A model generated the notes under the pieces. The model was given only the letters and a program-made list of their open reading frames with translations. It searched no databases and had not been told where the DNA came from. Shown piece after piece: positions 7,596 to 12,927 of a stretch of 12,927 nucleotides of DNA. Position 1 is the stretch's first letter; each line of letters begins with the position of its first letter. A program made the position numbers and the translations under genes. This stretch comes from Armatimonadota bacterium (lineage in GTDB: Bacteria > Sysuimicrobiota > Sysuimicrobiia > Sysuimicrobiales > Kaftiobacteriaceae), in contig JAIBHM010000032.1 of assembly GCA_020028535.1 (NCBI GenBank), forward strand, positions 1-12,927, given 5' to 3'.

Positions 7596-7685
7596 GGAGG
7601 GGTGCCCCGAACTGGCTAAGGGACCGGTCTCGAAAACCGGCGGGGCGCAAGCCCCTTGTGGGTTCGAGTCCCACCCCCTCCGCCA
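7596..7685 (+). tRNA. tRNA-Ser (anticodon CGA), 3' CCA encoded
   Basis: The sequence folds as a class II tRNA. The acceptor stem GGAGGGG (7596-7602) pairs with CCCCTCC (7675-7681), with G as discriminator base at 7682 and CCA at 7683-7685. The anticodon stem CCGGT/ACCGG closes the loop CTCGAAA, giving anticodon CGA (reads UCG serine codons). A long variable arm has stem GGGGC/GCCCC with a GCAA tetraloop, and the T arm is GTGGG-TTCGAGT-CCCAC. The long variable arm, discriminator G and anticodon agree on serine. A run of five T bases follows at 7702-7706 without a clear hairpin. Confidence 0.96.
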
Positions 7686-7716
7686 CGTCGCCTGGACTAG
7701 CTTTTTGCTGGTGAGA

Positions 7717-8145
7717 TTAGGGGCCGCCCGGCACTCCAGCGGGTGGTCCGGGCACCCGGTCTGGTTTCCCCCGTCCTTCTGCGGCGGTTGTGCCTCCTTC
7801 TGACCGGCCGCCGGACATGACAGCCGCCACGGCTTTGCCGAGCTCGCCGGGATGGATGCCAAGCTCCTGTGCGATCTCGCCCAGCCCCTTCCCGCCCTCA
7901 AACATCCCGCGGATATCACCGACCGATCGGCCTGACTCTTGGCTGAGGAACAGAGTCATGATGATCACACCCCAGCCGTAGTCGTCGTCGCGCATGGCCT
8001 GGATATCATCCTCGGTGCCGGGGAAGACCGCTGTGATGCGACCAATCATCATCTGCTCATCATCCTCTTGCGCGAATGCGGCCGAGGGGAACGCGACGAG
8101 TGAGACACATACAGCTAGCGCGATACACCGGATCAGACTAACCAC
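7717..8145 (-). CDS. Small secreted protein of unknown function
   Basis: A protein of 142 residues with a clear Sec signal peptide: a basic start, hydrophobic core IALAVCVSLVAF and a likely cut after AFA near residue 25. The mature part has an acidic start (EDDEQMM), then a segment with GWGVIIMTLFLSQESG and GKGLGEIAQELGIHPGELGK. The second piece looks like a short helix-turn-helix-like unit in which LGEIAQELG is followed by PGELGK. Similar repeats occur in small exported proteins of unknown role. A Gly/Pro-rich tail of about 30 residues ends the protein. A GTG at 8154 is also in frame, but the AGGGGG ribosome site abuts it; that site is placed correctly (6-8 bases) for the GTG at 8145. An extended -10 promoter and a hairpin precede the gene. 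No function can be assigned. Confidence 0.75.
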   Translation of the reverse strand: MVSLIRCIALAVCVSLVAFPSAAFAQEDDEQMMIGRITAVFPGTEDDIQAMRDDDYGWGVIIMTLFLSQESGRSVGDIRGMFEGGKGLGEIAQELGIHPGELGKAVAAVMSGGRSEGGTTAAEGRGKPDRVPGPPAGVPGGP

Positions 8146-8175
8146 CGACAACACCCCCTGGAGAGATTGGCGTCT

Positions 8176-8197
8176 CTTCGCGCACTACCGCGCGAAG
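8176..8197. repeat. Perfect 8-bp inverted repeat (hairpin) in leader of the secreted-protein gene
   Basis: CTTCGCGC, a 6-base loop ACTACC, then GCGCGAAG form a perfect 8-bp stem. It lies about 31 bases upstream of the secreted protein's start codon, inside its predicted 5' untranslated region. It could be an RNA stem or a protein-binding dyad; there is no T-run on either side, so a terminator is unlikely. Confidence 0.55.
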
Positions 8198-8259
8198 GCC
8201 AGGACCTTCCGCCTACCGGTGAACAGTTCCCATCTTGAGGCCGAGTGAAGTCTTTCAAA

Positions 8260-8268
8260 AGTATAGCA
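8260..8268 (-). promoter_or_regulatory. Extended -10 promoter for the secreted-protein gene
   Basis: Read on the minus strand, TGCTATACT gives a near-consensus -10 (TATACT, 8265-8260) with the upstream TG of an extended -10. It lies in an AT-rich island within GC-rich sequence. Start of transcription near 8253 would give a leader of about 108 bases containing the 8-bp hairpin. No -35 is apparent at normal spacing. Confidence 0.5.
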
Positions 8269-8337
8269 AATTTGCATGCCCTAGGTGGGGAACAAGGGGA
8301 TCCCCAGGAAGCTCTGAGAATTACATAGGCGACCTCC

Positions 8338-8637
8338 GTGGCCACTCAACTCCGCAGGTACACCATCAATCGAGGCAAGCTGGACGACTTTGTCGCAGCG
8401 TGGAAGAACGGCGTCTACCCTCTGCGCCAGCGGCACGGGTTCCACATCGAGGGAGCATGGGTCATCCGTGAGCGGAACGAGTTCGTCTGGCTGATGAGTT
8501 ACGAGGGGGACGACTGGGAGGCGAAGGATAAGGCGTATTACGCATCGCCCGAGCGCGCGGCATTGGAGCCGGACCCGGCGCAATGGATCGCCCGGGCAGA
8601 GCACTGGTTTGTCGCCTCCGTTCTCCCAGGAAGATAG
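8338..8637 (+). CDS. NIPSNAP-like small ferredoxin-fold (dimeric alpha-beta barrel) protein
   Basis: A 99-residue soluble protein. It opens with LRRYTINRGKLDDFVAAW, then has PLRQRHGF, the strand EGAWVIRE, FVWLMSY and KAYYASPERAALEPDP. This order (beta strand, helix with W, central G-F/W strand, Y-YxSPER) matches the NIPSNAP family, which folds as a dimeric alpha-beta barrel. Family members are mostly uncharacterised and catalytic residues are not defined, so no reaction is proposed. The start is a GTG at 8338; no clear Shine-Dalgarno sequence precedes it. The stop codon is 5 bases before the GTG of the cupin gene, whose ribosome site lies inside the 3' end of this gene, so the two are probably translated from one message. 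Confidence 0.82.
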   Translation: MATQLRRYTINRGKLDDFVAAWKNGVYPLRQRHGFHIEGAWVIRERNEFVWLMSYEGDDWEAKDKAYYASPERAALEPDPAQWIARAEHWFVASVLPGR

Positions 8638-8642
8638 AGCAT

Positions 8643-8951
8643 GTGAAGCACATCAAGACCGCTGGGCTGGTGACGTTCTTTCGGGTCGTCGGCTCCACGC
8701 GCCGATCGCAGGCCGCGACGATGGTCCTGCGGCCCGGAGATTCCACGGGCGGGGAGGACAACCGCCACGAGAAGTCGGACCAGTGGCTCTACGTCGTCTC
8801 CGGGGAGGGACAGGCGCTTGTGAAAGGCCGGAAGGTCTCGCTGCACACAGGCTCGCTGCTGCTGATCGAAGCGGGAGAAATGCACGAGATCAAGAACAGC
8901 GGGGCGCAGCCGTTGGTCACCATCAACGTCTACGCCCCGCCGGCCTACTAG
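8643..8951 (+). CDS. Small single-domain cupin protein
   Basis: A 102-residue cupin (double-stranded beta-helix) protein. The first cupin motif is visible as RPGDSTGGEDNRHEKSDQW followed by YVVSGEG (30-56), and the second as GSLLLIEAGEMHEIKN (70-85), with His42 and His81 as likely metal ligands. The usual second His of HxH is Lys44 and the usual Glu is Gln47, so the metal site is reduced or altered. Length is normal for a one-domain cupin. The start used is the GTG at 8643, with AGGAAG at 8628-8633 as ribosome site. A longer frame from an ATG at 8583 would overlap the NIPSNAP gene by 55 bases and add residues unlike a cupin. The substrate is unknown; the tight link with the NIPSNAP gene suggests a shared minor metabolic or sensing role. 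Confidence 0.87.
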   Translation: MKHIKTAGLVTFFRVVGSTRRSQAATMVLRPGDSTGGEDNRHEKSDQWLYVVSGEGQALVKGRKVSLHTGSLLLIEAGEMHEIKNSGAQPLVTINVYAPPAY

Positions 8952-8957
8952 AGTCTT

Positions 8958-9425
8958 CTAAGGGGCCGGTCTGGCCGCCGCTGCGACGACGTTGATCGCG
9001 CCGGTCTGACCACGCGAGCCGTGATCGAAGACCCCGCATACGAACGGGAACGATCCCGCCTCGCTTGCCACGAACTCCAGTTCGAACTTCTTTCCCGGTT
9101 CTGCCGCGAAGAACCGCCGCTCGTCGCCGACGCCGGTCCGGAACTCGCCGGTGGCCTTCGGCTCGATCCGCATGAACAGCCGCGAGGCAATGCTGTGATT
9201 GCGGCGGTCGGGGTCATCGTTGCTGAACTGCAGGACGACGGTATCGCCTCGATTCACGGTGATGAGGCTGGGCGTGAACATGTACGACACCATACTGATC
9301 TGAAAGACCTTGCGGGAACCGGTCTGCGCTTGGGCCGGTGAAGTCACCACCGGTAACACGAGGGCCACCAGCAGCATCAGGATGACAAGGCCACCGAGAA
9401 CGCCGAGCACGGCGCGCATGCGCAT
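8958..9425 (-). CDS. Secreted cupredoxin-like (blue copper fold) protein with Gln at the axial position
   Basis: A 155-residue exported protein. Residues 1-33 form a signal peptide or membrane anchor (two Met-Arg pairs, a long Val/Leu core, AQA before Gln34). The mature domain has the cupredoxin pattern: FTPSLITVNRGDTVVLQFSN (50-69), NHS (76-78), an Ala-Gly-Ser-Phe strand, then CGVFDHGSRGQTG (130-142). Expected type 1 copper ligands are His77, Cys130 and His135. The fourth, normally Met, aligns with Gln140. Electron transfer, copper carriage or a structural role are all possible. The start is the first of two ATGs, 9 bases after GGAGGAGG (9435-9442). It is convergent with the cupin (6-base gap) and divergent from the zinc-ribbon cyclase protein. 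Confidence 0.87.
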   Translation of the reverse strand: MRMRAVLGVLGGLVILMLLVALVLPVVTSPAQAQTGSRKVFQISMVSYMFTPSLITVNRGDTVVLQFSNDDPDRRNHSIASRLFMRIEPKATGEFRTGVGDERRFFAAEPGKKFELEFVASEAGSFPFVCGVFDHGSRGQTGAINVVAAAARPAP

Positions 9426-9434
9426 GAGACAGAT

Positions 9435-9442
9435 CCTCCTCC
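9435..9442 (-). promoter_or_regulatory. Strong ribosome binding site of the cupredoxin gene
   Basis: GGAGGAGG on the minus strand lies 9 bases before the ATG at 9423-9425. It is the strongest Shine-Dalgarno sequence in the window and fixes this start over the ATG two codons later. Confidence 0.75.
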
Positions 9443-9468
9443 AGCAATTGGAATTTCTTCAGCAGTAC

Positions 9469-9485
9469 TCCGTTTGTGTAACGGA
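9469..9485. promoter_or_regulatory. Dyad-symmetric candidate operator in the divergent region
   Basis: TCCGTT-TGTGT-AACGGA is a 6-bp perfect inverted repeat with a 5-base centre (17 bases in total). It lies in the 109-base gap between the cupredoxin gene and the divergently transcribed zinc-ribbon/cyclase gene. Length and symmetry fit a dimeric repressor site, but no regulator is adjacent. Confidence 0.4.
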
Positions 9486-9534
9486 ACCTTCACAGGAGTG
9501 TGTCCGGACTGCGTCAAATCCTCGCTCGCACACG

Positions 9535-12500
9535 ATGAACGCGACCACATGCCCGACCTGTGGAGTCCCCAATCCCGCGGGCGCAAAGTTCTGCGGGAAC
9601 TGCGGCGCAGCGCTGAAGTCCGCCTGTCCGGAGTGTGGGGCCGAGGTCCCGGAGGGGGCGAAGTTCTGCGCCAACTGCGGGATTCGTCTGGGAGGCGGTG
9701 GGACATCCGCCGCGCGCGGCCAGGGGTCCGTGCTGACCGAAGAGACGCGCAAGGTCATCACGGTCCTGTTCGCCGACCTTGTGGGATCCACCGGCCTGAT
9801 GGAGAGGCTCGATCCGGAAGAGGCCCGCGAGGTGGTCAAGAAATTTTACACTGTCGTCCAGGGTGTTGTCGAAGAGTGGTTCGGCGGGAAGGTGGCCAAC
9901 TACGTCGGCGACGCTGTCCTCGCCTTCTTCGGGCTGCCCGCGGCCCACGAGGACGACCCGGAGCGGGCGGTGCGAGCCGGGCTCGCCATCCAGCAGGCCA
10001 TGCCTGTCCTGAACACCCACCTGGCCTCCGCGCACGGCGTCCAGTTAGCCGCGCGTGTCGGCATCAACACCGGCGAGGTCGTAGCCGCTTCTGGGTCCTC
10101 CTTCGAGCGCGACTTCATCGTTTCCGACGCGGTCACAACGGCAGCACGCCTGCAGCAGACCGTCCCCGCGGGCTCGGTTGTCGTCGGTGAGCGGACTCAC
10201 CGCTTGACCAAAGACGCGATCGAGTACCGTGATCTTCCGCCCCTTTCCGTAAAGGGAAAAAGCGGTCCGTTGAACGTCTGGGCAGCCGTGGGCGCTCTCC
10301 CCGAGCGCCCGGACATCCGCCGGGTCACCGCTCCATTGATCGGCCGCCATGGAGAGCTCGGCATTCTGCGCCACCTCTACCAGCGCAGCCGCGACGACAG
10401 CCGTGTGCACCTGGTCACCATCCTCGGCCAGCCCGGCGTGGGCAAGAGCCGGTTGATGCGTGAGTTTCTCGCGGAGGTTCGCGAGAAGGACCCCGCGCCG
10501 CTCGTCCTGCGCGGCCGCAGCGTCGCGTTCGGGGGACAGATCGGCTACCATGCGCTGCTGGATATCCTGCGCTTTCAGGCCGGACTGCTCGACACCGACG
10601 CCCCCAACACGGTGCGGACGAAGCTCGAGGCGTGGCTCGGCGGCATCCTGCCGGACCGGCGCCAGCTGCTCGATGGCCTGCTGCTAACGTTCGGGACCGA
10701 GGATGACGCCGCAGATCCTGGCCGCATTCGCCGTTTGCTCTTCGACGCGTGGCGAGCACTCGTTACGGGACTCGCCTCAGGGGGTCGTCCCGTGGTGCTC
10801 GCATTTGAGGACCTGCATTGGGCGGATGACGGGGTGCTCGACCTCGTCGAGTTGCTGACCGAACGCAGCGAACGCGTGCCGTTGTTCACCGTCTGCCTGG
10901 CGCGGCCCGAATTGCTCGAGCGGCGCCCCTCATGGGCCGGCGGCCGGCGCAACGCCACCAATATGGACCTCGAACCGCTCCGCCAGGACGAGGCAGAGCA
11001 GCTGGTCACCGCACTGGGCAGTCAGGGCCTCACCCAGGACACCGTGACGCGGATCGCGCAGCGCGCCGGCGGCAATCCGCTTTTTGTCGAGGAGCTCATG
11101 CGGATGATGATTGAGGGCAGCACTCCCGGCTCGCAGATCCCGGACACTGTTCAGGCGGTGCTGACTGCTCGCATCGATCGCCTGCTGCAGAGTGAACGGC
11201 GGGCGCTGCAGGCGGCGTCGGTGATCGGGCGGACCTTCTGGCCTTCGGCGGTTGGGACGATCGCCGCGCTCAGCACCGACGAGACACAGGAAGCTCTCCG
11301 CGTGCTCGTCAATAAGGAGCTCATCGTCCAGCGCCCGGTGTCCGCGGTTGGAGACGAACGCGAATACGCCTTCCGTCATATCCTCACGCGCGACGTCGCC
11401 TATGGCATGATCACCAAAACGCAGCGGCAGCGTGCCCACGCCGAGGCCGGGCGGTGGATTGAATCTCGCTTTGGTGACCGTGTGGAGGAAGTCATCGAGA
11501 TCCTCGCCGAGCACATGCGGGTGGCCGAGGATGATCGCGCGGTCGACTACCTCCACCGCGCCGCGAACAAGGCCCGCCGCCTCTATGCAAACGACGACGC
11601 GCTGCGGTTGTTTGATCAGACCGTGGACGCCGCGCGACGGGTCAAACTACCGTCTCGCCGGCTTGCGGAGATCCTGCGGGATCGAGGCGACGTTCACCAG
11701 CTCCGGGGCGACTACCAGGCCGGCATGCTGGACTTCGAAGATGGACTGCGCCTTGCCCGCGCAGCCGGAGATCCATCCATGGAGGCGGTGCTGGAAAGCC
11801 GCGTGGGCCTTGTGTTTCACCGGCAGTTGAAGTTGGGTGATGCAGAAATGCACTACCGCCGCGCGGCGGATATCGCCCGCGGAGCCGGCAACAATCTCGT
11901 CCTGGGCCAGTCCCTCGTGGACCTGGCCAACATTGCCTGGGACCGTGGCAGCGTGGATCCTGGCGACCCGTCGTTCATGGAAGGCATTGCGCTGTTACGT
12001 GATGCGGGCGAACCTTCAGCCCTGGCGCGCGGGCTGAACATGCTGGCCATGTCTCACCTGCGGGTGGGGAACGGCACGGCCGCCATCGCGGCGGCCGAAG
12101 AGGCACTGGCCGCCGCGCGGTTGGCCGGCGACAAGTCGAAAGAGGCGACAAGCCTCAGCTATCTGACCGTCATCAACATGTACCTGGGCCGCTATCCGGA
12201 CGCCGTCCGCTACGGCCGCCCCGCCTTGGCCCTGGCGCGCGAGATTGAGGACCGCCGCCGCGAGGCCTATACCATGGACTTCCTGGCGCGCGTGCAGCTG
12301 TCCGTCGGAGCATGGGGTGAAGCCGTCCAGTTGCTGGAAGATAGTCTGCCGCTGATGCGCCTGTACGCGCCCGGTCACGTGCCTTGGGGTCTGCTGATGC
12401 TGGGAATGGCTTATGACGAGATTGGGGACCCGGATCGCGCCCGCCCGTACCTGGAAGAGTGCATGGGAATTGAGACCGCTTCTGCCTCGTTTTGGCAGCC

Positions 12501-12927
12501 CATCGTGATTGCGCGGGCCGTCGTCGCGAAGGTGACGCAGGACCGCACCCTCCTCGCCAGAGTGATTGAGGAGATGGAAACGCTCCCGTGGGGCGAGTTC
12601 CTGCCGGGTGATGCCGAGCCATTGCTCCCGGTGGGCGATGCGCTCACGGCGCTCGGCGCGTACGACGCGCTGGCACGGTTGGTGAGCTCTCACCGTCTCA
12701 GTGTGGCGCGGCTCAACGCGGCCCCGTATCTTGGCGCACTCGCCGTCCTCGAGGCGCGGCTGGCCGACCATCGGGGCGATCGCGACGCCGCCCTCCGCCA
12801 CTTGGAAGAAGCCATCCGCTGGAGCCTGGAGAGCGCCAACGTCGTGATGGAACGGCATGCGCGGGAATTTGAGCTCCGCCTGCGACGCTCTGATGACTCG
12901 CGCATTGCGCTGAGGAATCTCCTCGAA
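9535..12927 (+). CDS. Double zinc ribbon / class III cyclase homology / AAA ATPase / TPR protein, 3' end outside window
   Basis: The frame is open from the ATG at 9535 to the last base, giving 1131 residues with no stop, so the C-terminus is missing. Two zinc ribbons come first: CPTCG...FCGNCG (6-24) and CPECG...FCANCG (31-49). A class III cyclase homology domain (about 72-235) has FADLVGST (79-86, metal Asp81), GDAV (125-128, Asp126) and Arg205, but Asn122 and Thr201 replace the usual Lys and Asn. A P-loop ATPase follows with Walker A GQPGVGKS (298-305), Walker B LAFEDLHWAD (Glu425-Asp426) and a GGNPLFVEEL segment. Helical TPR-like repeats fill about 680-1120. The organisation is that of large cyclase/AAA regulators in which the ATPase and TPRs control the first domain. 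No good Shine-Dalgarno precedes the ATG; AGGAG lies 36 bases upstream. The zinc-ribbon beginning fixes this start. Confidence 0.92.
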   Translation, partial: MNATTCPTCGVPNPAGAKFCGNCGAALKSACPECGAEVPEGAKFCANCGIRLGGGGTSAARGQGSVLTEETRKVITVLFADLVGSTGLMERLDPEEAREVVKKFYTVVQGVVEEWFGGKVANYVGDAVLAFFGLPAAHEDDPERAVRAGLAIQQAMPVLNTHLASAHGVQLAARVGINTGEVVAASGSSFERDFIVSDAVTTAARLQQTVPAGSVVVGERTHRLTKDAIEYRDLPPLSVKGKSGPLNVWAAVGALPERPDIRRVTAPLIGRHGELGILRHLYQRSRDDSRVHLVTILGQPGVGKSRLMREFLAEVREKDPAPLVLRGRSVAFGGQIGYHALLDILRFQAGLLDTDAPNTVRTKLEAWLGGILPDRRQLLDGLLLTFGTEDDAADPGRIRRLLFDAWRALVTGLASGGRPVVLAFEDLHWADDGVLDLVELLTERSERVPLFTVCLARPELLERRPSWAGGRRNATNMDLEPLRQDEAEQLVTALGSQGLTQDTVTRIAQRAGGNPLFVEELMRMMIEGSTPGSQIPDTVQAVLTARIDRLLQSERRALQAASVIGRTFWPSAVGTIAALSTDETQEALRVLVNKELIVQRPVSAVGDEREYAFRHILTRDVAYGMITKTQRQRAHAEAGRWIESRFGDRVEEVIEILAEHMRVAEDDRAVDYLHRAANKARRLYANDDALRLFDQTVDAARRVKLPSRRLAEILRDRGDVHQLRGDYQAGMLDFEDGLRLARAAGDPSMEAVLESRVGLVFHRQLKLGDAEMHYRRAADIARGAGNNLVLGQSLVDLANIAWDRGSVDPGDPSFMEGIALLRDAGEPSALARGLNMLAMSHLRVGNGTAAIAAAEEALAAARLAGDKSKEATSLSYLTVINMYLGRYPDAVRYGRPALALAREIEDRRREAYTMDFLARVQLSVGAWGEAVQLLEDSLPLMRLYAPGHVPWGLLMLGMAYDEIGDPDRARPYLEECMGIETASASFWQPIVIARAVVAKVTQDRTLLARVIEEMETLPWGEFLPGDAEPLLPVGDALTALGAYDALARLVSSHRLSVARLNAAPYLGALAVLEARLADHRGDRDAALRHLEEAIRWSLESANVVMERHAREFELRLRRSDDSRIALRNLLE

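Noticed and set aside
7686..7716. Integration (attachment) site at the tRNA 3' end or a terminator at the T-run
   Set aside because: No integrase, no duplicated tRNA 3' end in the window, and no hairpin in front of the T-run.
7494..7919. Minus-strand frame of 141 residues across the tRNA
   Set aside because: It is the antisense reading of tRNA-Ser, which yields the well-known spurious RRGWDSNPQG-type peptide, and it overlaps maf and the secreted-protein gene.
8286..8306. TGGGGA/TCCCCA inverted repeat as an operator
   Set aside because: The arms are short with a 9-base loop and overlap a chance GGGGATCCCC palindrome; too weak to list as a feature.
8583..8642. Earlier ATG start for the cupin
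   Set aside because: It overlaps the NIPSNAP gene and adds non-cupin residues; the GTG at 8643 has a good ribosome site.
9474..10190. Plus-strand frame of 238 residues over the zinc-ribbon/cyclase region
   Set aside because: Arg/Gly-rich shadow in another frame; the real frame shows zinc ribbons, cyclase and Walker motifs from 9535.
12016..12858. Minus-strand frame of 280 residues near the window end
   Set aside because: His/Gln/Arg-rich composition and fully opposite the continuous TPR frame of the zinc-ribbon protein.

Overview
The window is about 12.9 kb of GC-rich, densely coding bacterial DNA. It has no insertion sequence, phage gene, CRISPR array or rRNA. GC content, GTG and TTG starts, very large cyclase/P-loop/TPR signalling ATPases and isolated extended -10 promoters suggest an uncultured, soil or thermal-type GC-rich lineage (a Chloroflexota, Sysuimicrobiota/Armatimonadota-like or actinobacterial-like background). 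That placement is inference; no marker gene here fixes it.

Layout. Positions 1-486 hold the 3' end of a TPR protein. It converges on a minus-strand SAM methyltransferase (539-1345) of the mycobacterial lipid O-methyltransferase type. Divergent from the methyltransferase is a probable two-gene unit: a 1030-residue cyclase-like/NB-ARC/TPR protein (1443-4535) and, 16 bases later, a polytopic membrane protein (4552-5583). Next come a membrane HD-GYP c-di-GMP phosphodiesterase (5605-6906) behind a clear extended -10 element, a Maf nucleotide pyrophosphatase (6961-7569), and a tRNA-Ser(CGA) with encoded CCA (7596-7685). A minus-strand small secreted protein (7717-8145) follows, then a NIPSNAP/cupin gene pair (8338-8637 and 8643-8951) and a minus-strand cupredoxin-like secreted protein (8958-9425). 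Divergent from the cupredoxin is a second giant signalling protein (9535 to the window end), with two zinc ribbons, a cyclase homology domain, an AAA-type ATPase and TPR-like repeats. It has no stop codon inside the window.

How the genes relate. The main theme is signal transduction. Two STAND-type ATPases each carry a class III nucleotide cyclase homology domain, and both lack the usual base-selecting lysine and transition-state asparagine. A separate membrane c-di-GMP hydrolase lies between them. The most unusual item is the membrane protein at 4552-5583. It carries two copies of an Asp-x3-His-x12-His pattern, the same spacing as the copper site of PmoC/AmoC (subunit C of copper membrane monooxygenases), embedded in matching flanking residues. 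It may be a distant relative or a convergent metal site. A cupredoxin-fold secreted protein with a putative Gln axial ligand lies about 3.4 kb downstream, but no gene linkage ties the two together.
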